Assembly (NCBI RefSeq): GCF_040954835.1
Contig: NC_090709.1
Span: 38,870,776-38,934,775, forward strand
DNA: 64,000 bases
From: Lepisosteus oculatus
Lineage: Eukaryota > Chordata > Actinopteri > Semionotiformes > Lepisosteidae
Reading direction: 5' to 3'
Shown here: positions 1 to 9,660 of the stretch, in pieces
Layout of the letters: each line of letters starts with the position of its first letter
Position numbering within the stretch: position 1 is the stretch's first letter
Notes under the pieces: generated by a model
Databases searched by the model: none
What the model was told of the DNA's origin: nothing
Seen by the model: the letters and a program-made list of their open reading frames with translations, nothing else
Program-made: the position numbers and the translations under genes

Positions 1-955
1 CAGAGTCTCGAACCTGTGACCCCTGTGGGCTCTCACTGCCCCCTCACAGCACAGAGAGAGTGAACAGCACAGAGTCTCGAACCTGTGACCCCTGTGGGCT
101 CTCACTGCCCCCTCACAGCACAGAGAGAGTGAACAGCACAGAGTCTCGAACCTGTGACCCCTGTGGGCTCTCACTGCCCCCTCACAGCACAGAGAGAGTG
201 AACAGCACAGAGTCTCGAACCTGTGACCCCTGTGGGCTCTCACTGCCCCCTCACAGCACAGAGAGAGTGAACAGCACAGAGTCTCGAACCTGTGACCCCT
301 GTGGGCTCTCACTGCCCCCTCGCAGCACAGAGAGAGTGAAGAGCACAGAGTCTCGAACCTGTGACCCCTGTGGGCTCTCACAGCACAGAGAGTGAACAGC
401 ACAGAGTCTCGAACCTGTGACCCCTGTGGGCTCTCACTGCCCCCTCACAGCACAGAGAGAGTGAACAGCACAGAGTCTCGAACCCGCCACCCCTGTGGGC
501 TCTCACTGCCCCTCACAGCACAGAGAGAGTGAACAGCACAGAGTCTCGAACCTGTGACCCCTGTGGGCTCTCACTGCCCCCTCACAGCACAGAGAGAGTG
601 AACAGCACAGAGTCTCAAACCCGCCACCCCTGTGGGCTCTCACTGCCCCTCACAGCACAGAGAGAGTGAACAGCACAGAGTCTCGAACCTGTGACCCCTG
701 TGGGCTCTCACTGCCCCCTCACAGCACAGAGAGAGTGAACAGCACAGAGTCTCGAACCTGTGACCCCTGTGGGCTCTCACACTGCCCCCTCACAGCACAG
801 AGAGAGTGAACAGCACAGAGTCTCGAACCTGTGACCCCTGGGGGCTCTCACTGCCCCCTCACAGCACAGAGAGAGTGAAGAGCACAGAGTCTCGAACCTG
901 TGACCCCTGTGGGCTCTCACTGCCCCTCACAGCACAGAGAGAGTGAGGAGCACAG
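1..955. repeat. 69-bp minisatellite array, about 14 copies
   Basis: A tandem repeat begins at or before the left edge. Successive copies of the start CAGAGTCTCG lie at 1, 70 and 139, giving a 69-bp period. Some later copies lose a few bases, or read CCGCCACCCC instead of TGTGACCCCT. Because 69 is divisible by three, one frame stays open as a 23-residue repeat over several copies; I read this as a by-product of the period and not as a protein. Confidence 0.95.
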
Positions 956-1560
956 AGTCTCGAAGCATGTGAGGCATGCTGGGAGCACACAGAGCAGGAG
1001 AGCGCGAGAGAGTCTCGAACCCGGGACCCCTGTGAGGCATGCTGGGAGCTCACAGAACAGGAGAGAGAGAGTCTCAAACCCGCCACCCCTGTGAGGCATG
1101 CTGGGAGCTCACAGAGCAGGAGAGAGAGAGTGTCGAACCCGTGATCCCTGTGAGGCATGCTGGGAGCTCACAGAGCAGGAGAGAGAGAGTCTTGAACCCG
1201 CCACCCCTGTGAGGCATGCTGGGAGCTCACAGAGCAGGAGAGAGAGCGTCTCGAACCCGCAACCCCTGTGAGGCATGCTGGGAGGTCACAGAGCAGGAGA
1301 GAGAGAGTCTTGAACCCGCCACCCCTGTGAGGCATGCTGGGAGCTCACAGAGCAGGAGAGAGAGAGTCTCGAACCCGCGACCCCTGTGAGGCATGCTGGG
1401 AGCTCACAGAGCAGGAGAGAGAGAGTCTCGAACCCGCCACGCCTGTGAGGCATGCTGGGAGCTCACAGAGCAGGAGAGAGAGAGTCTCGAACCCGCCACC
1501 CCTGTGAGGCATGCTGGGAGCTCACAGAGCAGGAGAGATAGTGTCTCGAACCCGCACAGC
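956..1560. repeat. 59-bp minisatellite array, about 10 copies
   Basis: The unit starts GAGGCATGCTGGGAGCTCAC, with copies at 971, 1034, 1093 and 1152, so the period settles at 59 bp. It shares the GAGTCTCGAACC block and the CAGAG/GAGAGAG block with the 69-bp family immediately to the left. The two arrays therefore look like successive stages of one repeat lineage. It ends at a short unique stretch from 1556. Confidence 0.93.
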
Positions 1561-2168
1561 GGAGTGAAAGAACAGCAGCGGCTCTTCCTGGTCTGTACTG
1601 TGAGAGCAGGGCTCAGCTCTGTCTCCCTGCAACACACACACACACAGAGTCACCATCTCTCTCCCCACACACGCACACAGTCACTGTCTCTCTCTCCACA
1701 CACACAAATTACTTTCACTCTCATAGCGACAGCCTCTTTCCCCAAATACACACACACAATCGCCATCTCTTCACACACACACACACAATCGCCATCTCTC
1801 TCCACACACAGTTTTTCCACACACAAAATTTACTTTCACTCTCATAGCGACAGCCTCTTTCTCCACACACACACACAATCACCGTCTCTCTCTCCACACA
1901 CACACACTCGCAGTTTTTCCACACACAAAAATTACTTTTATAGCGACAGCCTCTTTCCCCAAACACACACACACAGAATCACCGTCTCTCTCCCCACACA
2001 CACACACGCACAGTCACTGTCTCTCTCCCCACACACACACAAATTACTTTCAGACTGGTAGCGACAGCCTCTTTCTCCAAATACACTTTGTGTCTCTTCC
2101 TGTTGGCCTCTCTCCACCCACTACCCCTGCGTCTCTCTCCGCAGTCTGCTCACCCTGCGGGTCTCAGC
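1561..2168. repeat. CA/CT-rich low-complexity DNA upstream of the MHC gene
   Basis: This stretch is mostly (CA)n and CTCTCTC tracts. A loose repeat of about 100 bp contains TAGCGACAGCCTCTTTC, seen near 1723, 1845, 1940 and 2060. It holds the presumed 5' flank and leader of the MHC class II beta gene. TAGCGACAG faintly resembles an X1 box, but no Y box (CTGATTGG) sits at the usual short distance downstream, so I do not call a class II SXY promoter. Confidence 0.7.
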
Positions 2169-2238
2169 ATGTCTCCTGTCCTCGTCTCTCTCTGGGTCCA
2201 GCTGCTGGTCGGGGGACCCTGGGGCCGCCCTGGAGTGG
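2169..2238 (+). CDS. MHC II beta exon 1 (signal peptide)
   Basis: ATG at 2169 opens a hydrophobic leader beginning MSPVLVSLWVQLLVGG. The donor is G|GTAAGT with GT at 2239-2240, so one coding base (G) is carried into exon 2. An upstream in-frame ATG at 2088 exists, but it would put a Ser/Pro/Leu-rich stretch before the leader and is not preferred. Confidence 0.85.
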
Positions 2239-4539
2239 GTAAGTCAGCCCGGGGGTCTCTTCTACAGCGAGGGGGGGCAGAGAGACAGACAGTCACAGAT
2301 GGGGCAGGAGCTCTTCTCTGTGCGGTATAAACACATCACATGACCGCAGTGTCCTGCAGTGGAGACCACACCGCTGACCCCAGTGCTGGGAGTGATCAGG
2401 GGAGAATCGCTGGGGACCAGTGCACACGCACTGCAGGGGCTGTGTTCCAGTAGCAGACGAGTAACTGTCGGAGTGTTTCAGTCGCGTTCCCTGCTCTGGG
2501 TGGTGTTTGGGTTTGGACTGCCTTCGTGAGGGTTTCTGTGCGAAAGCTCGTCTCTGAGGCTGTGGCTCTGGGGCTCAGGATACGTGTCTGTCCTACTGCG
2601 TTGGGCCCCTGAGCGAGGCCCCTGACCCCAGCTGCTCCAGGGGCGCTGCACAACGGCTGACCCTGCGCTCTGACCCCCAGCTTCTCTCTCTCCCTGTCAG
2701 GCTGGGGTCTGTGAGAAGACCCACTCCTCGTGCTCAGAGACCTGATGTTAAAGAGCTCGTCTCTCCTCCAGAGGGATACGCCTACGAGTCGCTGGAGATC
2801 TGCGAGTTCGACCCCAGTAACCTCACCGGGCTGGTCTACATCCACAGCCAGGTCTTCAACAGGCTGGAGTACCTCCGCTACGACAGCAGGGTGCAGCGGT
2901 TCGAGGGGTACACCCGCTTCGGCATCGCGAACGCCCAGAGGTTCAACAGGGATCCCGGCGTCATGGCGACCATGCTGGCCAACCGGGACCACTACTGTGT
3001 GCCCAACGCCAGGCTGTTCAACAGCTCCATACTGAACAAGACGGGTGAGCACGAGCCCACACTGTACACAGAGAGGAGCGGGGGTGGGGAACAGGCTGGA
3101 TGAGCACCTGCAGCCAGGACAGGGGGCTCTACTGTACACAGAGGGGGGTGGGGGTGGGGAACAAGCTGCCCAGCCCTGTGGTTGAAGCCGATACCCTGGC
3201 TTCTCTCCAGACACAGCTGGGTGAGCTCCTCCAGTCAGGACAGGAGGCTCTGCTGTACACAGAGGGGGGTGGGGGTGGGGAACAGGCTGCCCAGCCATGT
3301 GGTTGAAGCCGATACCCTGGCTTCTCTCCAGACACAGCTGGGTGAGCTCCTCCAGTCAGTACAGGAGGCTCTACTGTACACAGAGGGGGGTGGGGGTGGG
3401 GAACAAGCTGCCCAGCCCTGTGGTTGAAGCCGATACCCTGGCTTCTCTCCAGACACAGCTGGGTGAGCTCCTCCAGTCAGGACAGGAGGCTCTTCTGTAC
3501 ACAGAGGGGGGTGGGGGTGGGGAACAGGCTACAGTGTGACGCTCTGCCCCCCCAGTGGCGCCGGCGGTGAGCATCACGGCGCTGGGCGGCGGGGCGGACG
3601 GCTCGCTGGTGCTGGTGTGCCACGCCACGGGCTTCTACCCCCCCCGCATCTCCGTCACCTGGCTGCGGGGCGGCGGGGCGGCGCCGGGGGGGTCCAGTGG
3701 GCTGCTGCCGGACGGAGACTGGCTCTACCAGACCCACGCCTTCCTGGAGCCCGGCCCGAGGCCCGCGGAGCAGCTGTCCTGCATCGTGGAGCACCGCAGC
3801 CTGGCCCAGCCGCTGGTGGTGCCCTGGGGTGAGTGTGTGTGTGTGTGTGTGTCCACTGAGCTGACCCCCCCTGGGGTGAGTGTGTGTGTGTGTGTCCACT
3901 GAGCTGAGCTGACCCCCCCTGGGGTGTGTGTGTGTGTCCACTGAGCTGAGCTGACCCCCCCTGGGGTGTGTGTGTGTGTCCACTGAGCTGAGCTGACCCC
4001 CCCTGGGGTGTGTGTGTGTGTCCACTGAGCTGAGCTGACCCCCCCTGGGGTGTGTGTGTGTGTCCACTGAGCTGAGCTGACCCCCCCTGGGGTGTGTGTG
4101 TGTGTCCACTGAGCTGAGCTGACCCCCCCTGGGGTGTGTGTGTGTGTCCACTGAGCTGACCCCCCCTGGGGTGAGTGTGTGTGTGTGTGTCCACTGAGCT
4201 GACCCCCCCTGGGGTGAGTGTGTGTGTGTGTGTCCACTGAGCTGAGCTGACCCCCCCTGGGGTGAGTGTGTGTGTGTGTGTCCACTGAGCTGAGCTGACC
4301 CCCCCTGGGGTGAGTGTGTGTGTGTGTGTCCACTGAGCTGAGCTGACCCCCCCTGGGGTGAGTGTGTGTGTGTGTGTCCACTGAGCTGACCCCCCCTGGG
4401 GTGAGTGTGTGTGTGTGTGTGTCCACTGAGCTGAGCTGACCCCCCCTGGGGTGAGTGTGTGTGTGTGTGTGTGTCCACTGAGCTGACCCCCCCTGGGGTG
4501 AGTGTGTGTGTGTCCACTGAGCTGAGCTGACCCCCCCTG

Positions 4540-4573
<34 letters not shown>

Positions 4574-5969
4574 ACTGAGCTGAGCTGACCCCCCCCTGGG
4601 GTGTGTGTGTGTGTGTGTGTCCACTGAGCTGACCCCCCCTGGGGTGAGTGTGTGTGTGTGTGTGTCCACTGAGCTGACCCCCCCTGGGGTGAGTGTGTGT
4701 GTGTGTGTGTCCACTGAGCTGACCCCCCCTGGGGTGAGTGTGTGTGTGTGTGTGTGTCCACTGAGCTGACCCCCCCTGGGGTGAGTGTGTGTGTGTGTGT
4801 CCACTGAGCTGACCCCCCCTGGGGTGAGTGTGTGTGTGTGTGTCCACTGAGCTGACCCCCCCTGGGGTGAGTGTGTGTGTGTGTGTCCACTGAGCTGACC
4901 CCCCCTGGGGTGAGTGTGTGTGTGTGTGTCCACTGAGCTGACCCCCCCTGGGGTGAGTGTGTGTGTGTGTGTCCACTGAGCTGACCCCCCCTGGGGTGAG
5001 TGTGTGTGTGTGTGTCCACTGAGCTGACCCCCCCTGGGGTGAGTGTGTGTGTGTGTGTCCACTGAGCTGACCCCCCCTGGGGTGAGTGTGTGTGTGTGTG
5101 TCCACTGAGCTGAGCTGACCCCCCCCTGGGGTGAGTGTGTGTGTGTGTCCACTGAGCTGAGCTGACCCCCCCCTGGGGTGAGTGTGTGTGTGTGTGTCCA
5201 CTGAGCTGAGCTGACCCCCCCCTGGGGTGAGTGTGTGTGTGTGTGTGTGTCCACTGAGCTGAGCTGACCCCCCTGGGGTGAGTGTGTGTGTGTGTCCACT
5301 GAGCTGACCCCCCCTGGGGTGAGTGTGTGTGTGTGTGTGTGTCCTGTCCAGGGTGTGTGTGTGTGTGTCCTGTGAGGGGCTGGTGTCCTGTCCAGGGTGT
5401 GTGTGTGTGTCCAGTGAGGGGCTGGTGTCCTGTCCAGGGTGTGTGTGTGTGTCCAGTGAGGGGCTGGTGTCCTGTCCAGGGTGTGTGTGTGTGTCCAGTG
5501 AGGGGCTGGTGTCCTGTCCAGGGTGTGTGTGTGTGTCCAGTGAGGGGCTGGTGTCCTGTCCAGGGTGTGTGTGTGTGTCCTGTGAGGGGCTGGTGTCCTG
5601 TCCAGGGTGTGTGAGTGTGTGTGTGTGTCCTGTGAGGGGCTGGTGTCCTGTCCAGGGGGTGTGTGTGTGTCCAGTGGGCTGAGCTGACCCCCCTGTCCCC
5701 CCAGAGCCCCCGACGGCCCCACCGGACTGGAGGCTGGTCGCCACGGCGCTGTGGGCTCTGTCGCTGGGCCTGGTCCTGTCGCTGGCCGGGGCCGCGTCCC
5801 GCTGGGGCCGGAGCAGCAAGCAGACAGGTGGGTCTTCACTGCGGACCGCGGCCCGGCCGGTCCTGACCGGTCCTGACCCGCCTCTGTCTCCGCAGGCGGC
5901 CGGGTCGCGGCCCGGATAGCGGCGGTCCTGAAGGGGCGGCTGAGGCCCGCGGCCCTGGGCGCGTGGTGA
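2169..5969 (+). CDS. MHC class II beta chain, complete five-exon gene
   Basis: This encodes the beta subunit of an MHC class II heterodimer, a type I membrane glycoprotein that pairs with an alpha chain to present peptides to CD4 T cells. My join is 2169-2238, 2772-3044, 3556-3828, 5705-5827 and 5896-5969: 813 nt, 270 residues, every intron phase 1 with GT/AG ends, as expected for the family. Domains in order are a signal peptide (about 1-23), beta-1 (about 24-115), the beta-2 Ig C1 domain (about 116-206), connecting peptide plus membrane segment, and a short arginine-rich cytoplasmic tail. The beta-1 Cys pair lies in EICEF and HYCVPN. The beta-2 domain has CHATGFYP, DGDW and CIVEH. NLT near the beta-1 start matches the conserved N-glycosylation site. 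Two usual peptide-backbone contacts differ (Trp61 to Phe, His81 to Pro in HLA-DR numbering), so it could be non-classical. No frameshift or stop was found. The class II identity is firm; the lineage (DA, DB or DE type) is not determined. Confidence 0.93.
2772..3044 (+). CDS. MHC II beta exon 2 (beta-1 domain)
   Basis: The acceptor is TCTCCTCCAG|AG at 2771/2772. An earlier AG at 2699-2700 is excluded because it gives an in-frame stop within five codons. The exon is 273 nt. It carries the hallmark strand and helix motifs LRYDSRV, EGYTRFG and AQRFNRDP, plus HYCVPN. The donor is ACGG|GTGAGC at 3045. Potential N-glycosylation sites are NLT, NSS and NKT. Confidence 0.93.
3045..3555 (+). repeat. MHC intron 2: 121-bp minisatellite, about 4 copies
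   Basis: Copies of the 121-bp unit fill the intron from just after the exon 2 donor to about 3535. On the + strand the unit can be read as [19 protein letters not shown] followed by [10 protein letters not shown]. This resembles the C-terminal end of CR1/L2-type LINE reverse-transcriptase ORFs (general pattern WNxLPxxVVEAxSLxxFKxxL). The same family recurs at 33345-34105 (inverted) and near 57690-57860. Confidence 0.85.
3556..3828 (+). CDS. MHC II beta exon 3 (beta-2 Ig C1 domain)
   Basis: The acceptor is GCCCCCCCAG|TG at 3555/3556 and the donor CCCTGGG|GTGAGT at 3829. The 273-nt exon encodes an Ig C1 domain with VLVCHATGFYP, ISVTWLRGG, LPDGDWLYQT and LSCIVEH. The loop after the domain's tryptophan strand is replaced by a Gly/Ala-rich run (GGGAAPGGSSG), consistent with the very high local GC content. 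The two Ig cysteines and the core tryptophan are intact. Confidence 0.94.
3829..5340 (+). repeat. MHC intron 3: 35-50 bp GT-rich minisatellite carrying donor-like sites
   Basis: About 35 units have the form CCACTGAGCTGACCCCCC, CTGGGGTGAGTGTG, then a variable (GT)n. The first unit begins on the real exon 3 donor, and the real junction context CCCTGGG|GTGAGT is reproduced in most later units. About seven units near 3900-4140 read GGGGTGTGTG and lack the full donor match. The antisense strand gives very long open Thr/His-rich frames that are repeat artefacts. Confidence 0.95.
5341..5700 (+). repeat. MHC intron 3: second GT minisatellite and intron 3' end
   Basis: Seven or eight units of about 40 bp read GAGGGGCTGGTGTCCTGTCC, AGGGTGTGTGTGTGTGTCC. 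They pass into GAGCTGACCCCCCTGTCCCC and the acceptor CCAG at 5701-5704. The final branch-site and polypyrimidine region is itself similar to the GAGCTGACCCCCC block of the preceding array. Confidence 0.9.
5705..5827 (+). CDS. MHC II beta exon 4 (connecting peptide and transmembrane)
   Basis: The exon is 123 nt, acceptor at 5704 and donor ACAG|GTGGGT at 5828. It encodes a short proline-rich connecting peptide (EPPTAPPDW), about 22 hydrophobic residues (LVATALWALSLGLVLSLAGA) and a basic stop-transfer segment (SRWGRSSKQ). Size and layout match the family's connecting/transmembrane exon. Confidence 0.92.
5896..5969 (+). CDS. MHC II beta exon 5 (cytoplasmic tail and stop)
   Basis: The acceptor is TCTCCGCAG|GC at 5895/5896. 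The exon encodes an Arg/Ala-rich tail ending in Trp before TGA at 5967-5969. I see no recognised sorting motif. The short GC-rich intron 4 (68 bp) is in phase 1. Confidence 0.85.
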
Positions 5970-6106
5970 TGACATCACCCGGAGCGCCAGGCTGGGGGTC
6001 GTGACCGTGACCCGGCCCGAGAGACGCTTCTGTTGGGTGTCTCTGGCCTGTCCCCCCCCCGGCCCGCTGCCTGTCCCCCCCCCGGCCCGCTGCCTGTCCC
6101 CCCTCA

Positions 6107-6112
6107 AATAAA
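6107..6112 (+). terminator. Polyadenylation signal AATAAA of the MHC II beta gene
   Basis: A canonical AATAAA lies 138 bp after the stop codon. It follows two or three copies of a CCCGGCCCGCTGCCTGTCCC block, and a T/G-containing stretch (CTGTCTGTGATCTCG) follows about 25-40 bp on, as a downstream element would. This gives a short 3' UTR of roughly 155 nt. Confidence 0.85.
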
Positions 6113-6435
6113 GCTGCAGTCGATCGCGTCTCGCCCCCCTGTCTGTGATCTCGTCCGCTGTCCCCCCCCCCACGCACGCCCCCGCCTGTCCCGAGAGGAG
6201 TCCCCCGAGCTCTCCGGCCGCTGGGGGTGTCGGCAGTCTCTGGCAGAGTGGAGGTTCCCCCCCAGACCCCCCCTCCTGGCTGTGTTCCCAATCCCATCAC
6301 CCTGCGGGCTGGTGGAAAGTCCCGGGCTTCCCAGCCTGCCCCAGCCCGCTCTCACTTCCTGCCTGAGGGGCCGCAGTCCAGCTCCGCTTCCTGCCTGAGG
6401 GGCCGCAGTCCAGCTCCACTTCCTGCCTCCTGCCT
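6113..6435. other. GC-rich unique DNA after the MHC gene
   Basis: This is C-rich sequence with no supported exon. Two copies of a 36-bp block (CTTCCTGCCTGAGGGGCCGC with CAGTCCAGCTC) lie at about 6355-6425. Confidence 0.5.
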
Positions 6436-6720
6436 GTGTCTGCAGCAGGGCTGTCCAGTCCTGCTCCTGGAGGGGTCAGTGTGTGTCTGCAGCAGGGCTG
6501 TCCAGTCCTGCTCCTGGAGGGGTCAGTCAGTGTCCAGTCCTGGTCCTGGAGGGGTCAGTGTGTGTCTGCAGCAGGGCTGTCCAGTCCTGCTCCTGGAGGG
6601 GTCAGTCAGTGTCCAGTCCTGGTCCTGGAGGGGTCAGTCGGTCAGCGTGTCCAGTCCTGCTCCTGGAGGGGTCAGTCGGTCAGCGTGTCCAGTCCTGCTC
6701 CTGGAGAGAGGACAGCAGTG
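6436..6720. repeat. Short tandem repeat with CCTGCTCCTGGAGGGGTCAG core
   Basis: About seven units of 38-62 bp carry GTCCAGTCCTGCTCCTGGAG, alternating with GTGTGTCTGCAGCAGGGCT. The core resembles a phrase common in fish dispersed repeats. No coding signal is seen. Confidence 0.8.
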
Positions 6721-7739
6721 ACTCTCCTGTGTGCCTCTCTCACAGGAGAAGTGATCCGTGTTGGGCTGGTGCCGTCCGCCTCAGGTTCTGCTTTCAGGCC
6801 CGAGGAGGAACTGCACAGGAAGTGAGAGGAGGAGGAAGAGGAGGAACTGCACAGAAGTGGGAAGAGGAGGAAGAACTGCACAGAAGTGGGAGGAGGAAGA
6901 GGAGGACTCTCGGACTGTGTTTTGACCTGCTCGGATTTGGATGCCGTTCTGTCTTCCCGGTTCACTGTCTCGCGGACTGTCACTATTATTGTGTGCACTA
7001 TTAAACCCCTGTGTGTTCCCTTGCACCACGCCTCCTGTCTTCTCCAGCTCTCACCGCATCGCATAGCGTCTTCTCCAGGACCTGACACGGATCTCAGTCC
7101 GTGTTCCTGACGGACCGGTCTGCACCGGGGTCCGCCAGACTGCTCTTCCCAGAGAGTTCAGTCTGATCACAGCTGAAGCACGAGTCTCTGGAAACGAGGC
7201 GTCTGCGACGAGTTTCTCCACTGGGGACACTCCAGCAGCAACAGCAGTCCTGACGCAGGCGGAGATCAGTCCCTTTACTCCTCATCGACGCACAGAGCCC
7301 TCGTCAGGCTTGTGGGAGACAGCCCGGGACCCCAAGAGCCCGCAGGCTGAGGACCGAGGTCCGTGTCGGCCATCACTGGGCTGATTGGAGTGATTGTAGT
7401 GATAACAGAGCCCGACTTGCAAACTCTGTTTCACAGCGCGGTGTGGTTAACCGCTGTGATCGAATCCACACAGCTCCTCTGTGCCGGGGGGCGATGTGCT
7501 CGTTCCTCTCGGCTGGGGGTCTCTCTCGAGGGCACGACGCCGCATCAGTCTGGGGAGCAGAGGGAGTGCTGTGCTCGGACTCGGAGGAGCAGGACCGAGC
7601 CGGACTGCTGCCCTCAGACTCGTGAGCTGTACAGCCGACAGCAGAGCCTCCTGCTCTCTGAGCTCATGCAGCACCAGCCACAGGGGTCACACTGACAGGT
7701 AGGGGTACAGGCTGGGTTCCCCTGCCATCTTTTCCCAGA
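6721..7739. other. Non-coding stretch with GGA-rich repeat and possible retroelement tail
   Basis: 6800-6905 is a GAGGAGGAAGAGGAACTGC repeat. From 6905 to 7060 the sequence TTTTGACCTGCTCGGATTTG, an ATTAAA near 7000 and ACGCCTCCTGTCTTCTCC resemble the 3' end of fish LTR retroelements, but I could not define ends. 7061-7739 is moderately GC-rich with no homology I recognise. A lone CTGATTGG at 7381 has no X box beside it. Confidence 0.4.
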
Positions 7740-8262
7740 TGTTCATGACTATCCAGAGGCTGACAGTGGGAAGACAGGTATGGATTAGTTGGGCTGTGGG
7801 TTGCATGATCTCTCCTGTATTCTTTTCCCAAATTTTCCAGGATGTCCAGAGGCTGACAGTGGGAAGACGGGTATGGATTAGTTGGGATGTGGGTTGTATG
7901 ATCTCTCCTGTATTTTCCCAAATTTTCCAGGATGTCCAGAGGCTGACAGTGGGAAGACGGGTATGGATTAGTTGGGATGTGGGTTGTATGATCTCTCCTG
8001 TATTCTTTTCCCCAGTTTTCCAGGATGTCCAGAGGCTGACAGTGGGAAGACAGGTGTGGACAGGGAGTTGTGATGGAGGTTAGATGTTCTCTCCAGTCTC
8101 TTGTTTCCCTAGTTTTTCAGGATGACCGGAGGCTGACAGTGGGAAGAGAGGTATGGATTAGTTGGGATGTAGGTTGAATGATCTTTCCTGTATTCTTTTC
8201 CCCAGTTTTCTAGGATATCCAGAGGCTGACAGTGGGAAGACGGGTGTGGACAGGGAGTTGGG
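7740..8262 (+). repeat. 93-bp minisatellite at outer end of left arm, 6 copies
   Basis: The unit is marked by GAGGCTGACAGTGGGAAGAC at about 7756, 7849, 7939, 8032, 8129 and 8222, followed by ATGATCTCTCCTGTATTC. The mirror copies are at 22400-23015 and a further pair is at 24300-24500. Confidence 0.93.
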
Positions 8263-8359
8263 AGGGAGGTGAGGAGCTCTCTGCTGTCTGTATTTCTTCC
8301 TCTGTGGCGTCTCTCTGCTCGTCTCTTTCTCTCAGTCCAGCTGCATGTGGTCTGTGAAA

Positions 8360-8480
8360 CAGCAGCTTCGCAGTGCTGAGCTGGGATTAGGACCGGTGGG
8401 TTGCAGAGTTCAGGGTTCGATTCCAGAGGGGGACACAGCTCTTGTACCCCAGAGACAGGTACTTCAGTTACTGTTCTGAT
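8360..8480 (+). mobile_element. tRNA-derived SINE fragment (left arm copy)
   Basis: A perfect Pol III B box GGTTCGATTCC lies at 8414-8424. It is preceded by TTAGGACCGGTGGGTTGC and followed by GGGGACACAGCTCTTGTACC and CAGGTACTTCAGTTAC. This resembles the tRNA head and adjoining region of widespread ray-finned-fish SINEs. The A box is degenerate and no tail or target duplication was defined. Confidence 0.6.
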
Positions 8481-9660
8481 GTTTTATTATAGAGGTGTAT
8501 TGTGGACAGTGTAGTGTTGACAATAGTGTGCTGACGTCTCATGAAGGCTGTACCTTAACACTGGCACTCGGTGACACACTGTGTGCTAAATGCTCACCTG
8601 TACTGTGCTTTAGTACTTGAACCTGTGTACAGTTGTAATACTCAGAGCAGTGAACTGAACACTGTACTGTGCTTTAATACTCAACCACACACCTGTGTGC
8701 TGAACTAAAACCTTTATTCTGCTTCAGTACTCAACCCTGTGTGCTCAGCTCTCACCTGTACTTTAGTTTAATACTCAGACACACCTGTGTACTAATTCTT
8801 CAACTGTACTGCGCTTTAATAATCAGGGACAGATCAGTGTGCTGAATTATCACCTGTATTGAGCTGCAATGATGACACTGACACACCTGTGTGAAGAACT
8901 CTAATATGGACAGTTGTAACACTCAGACCTGTGTACTGAACTCTGTACGCTGTACTATAATACTCCAAGACACATCTGTGTGCTGTACTCTCAACTGTAC
9001 TGTTTTAATACTCAATGACAAGCCAGTATTCTGAACCCTTGTAGTGTACTGTAATACTCACAGCTGGACTGAACTCACCTGTAGTGAACTTGAATTCTCA
9101 AACCTGTGTACTGAACTCTCTCCTACACTGAGCTTTAATACTCTGACACACCTGTGTGCTGAACTGTATTGTTTTAGTGTTTGAACCTGAGTGCTGAACT
9201 GTTGCCTGTGGTGTTGTAGTACTCGAACTTTTGTACTGTACTCTAGGCTGTATTGAGCTTTAATACTTTTTGACACACCTGTTTGACGAACTCTAATATG
9301 GACAGTTGTAATAATCATACCTGTGTGCTGGACTCTGTACACTGTACTATAATACTCCATGACACATCTGTGTGCCGAATTCTCCACTTTAATGAACGAC
9401 TGAGATTTAATACTCAGACACACCAGTATTTTGAACCCTGACCTGTAGTGTATTTTAATATTCAGACCTGTGTACTGAACTCCGCTGTACTGAACTTGAC
9501 TACTCAATGACAAACCAGTACTATGTGCCGTTCCCTGCCCTGTGATTTAACACTCAAATCTGTGTACTAAACTCTCCTGTGCTGAATGTTAATACCCAGT
9601 GTCACACCAGTGTGCTGAGCTCTCGCCTGTAATCCAGCCCAATTCTAAATCCTGTGATAA
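8481..9660. repeat. Degenerate 40-50 bp repeat, first block (left arm)
   Basis: Diverged units such as CTGTGTACTGAACTCTCACC and TGTACTGAGCTTTAATACTC with ACACACCTGTGTGCTG recur with an irregular period. No gene is seen. The mirrored block is about 21240-22190. Confidence 0.85.

Noticed and set aside
1723..2070. TAGCGACAGCCTC as X1-box candidates upstream of the MHC gene
   Set aside because: Present four times as part of a CA-rich repeat, without Y or S boxes at proper spacing.
2701..2771. Alternative MHC exon 2 acceptor at 2699-2700
   Set aside because: Reading from there in phase gives a stop within five codons. The acceptor at 2770-2771 restores the family pattern.
3477..6173. Minus-strand open frames of up to 898 codons rich in Thr-His and Gly-Gly
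   Set aside because: They are the antisense of the (GT)n minisatellite in MHC intron 3. The same low-complexity text is open in several frames.
7381..7388. CTGATTGG resembling a class II Y box downstream of the MHC gene
   Set aside because: No X box at the needed distance and wrong position relative to the gene; the motif is short enough to occur by chance.
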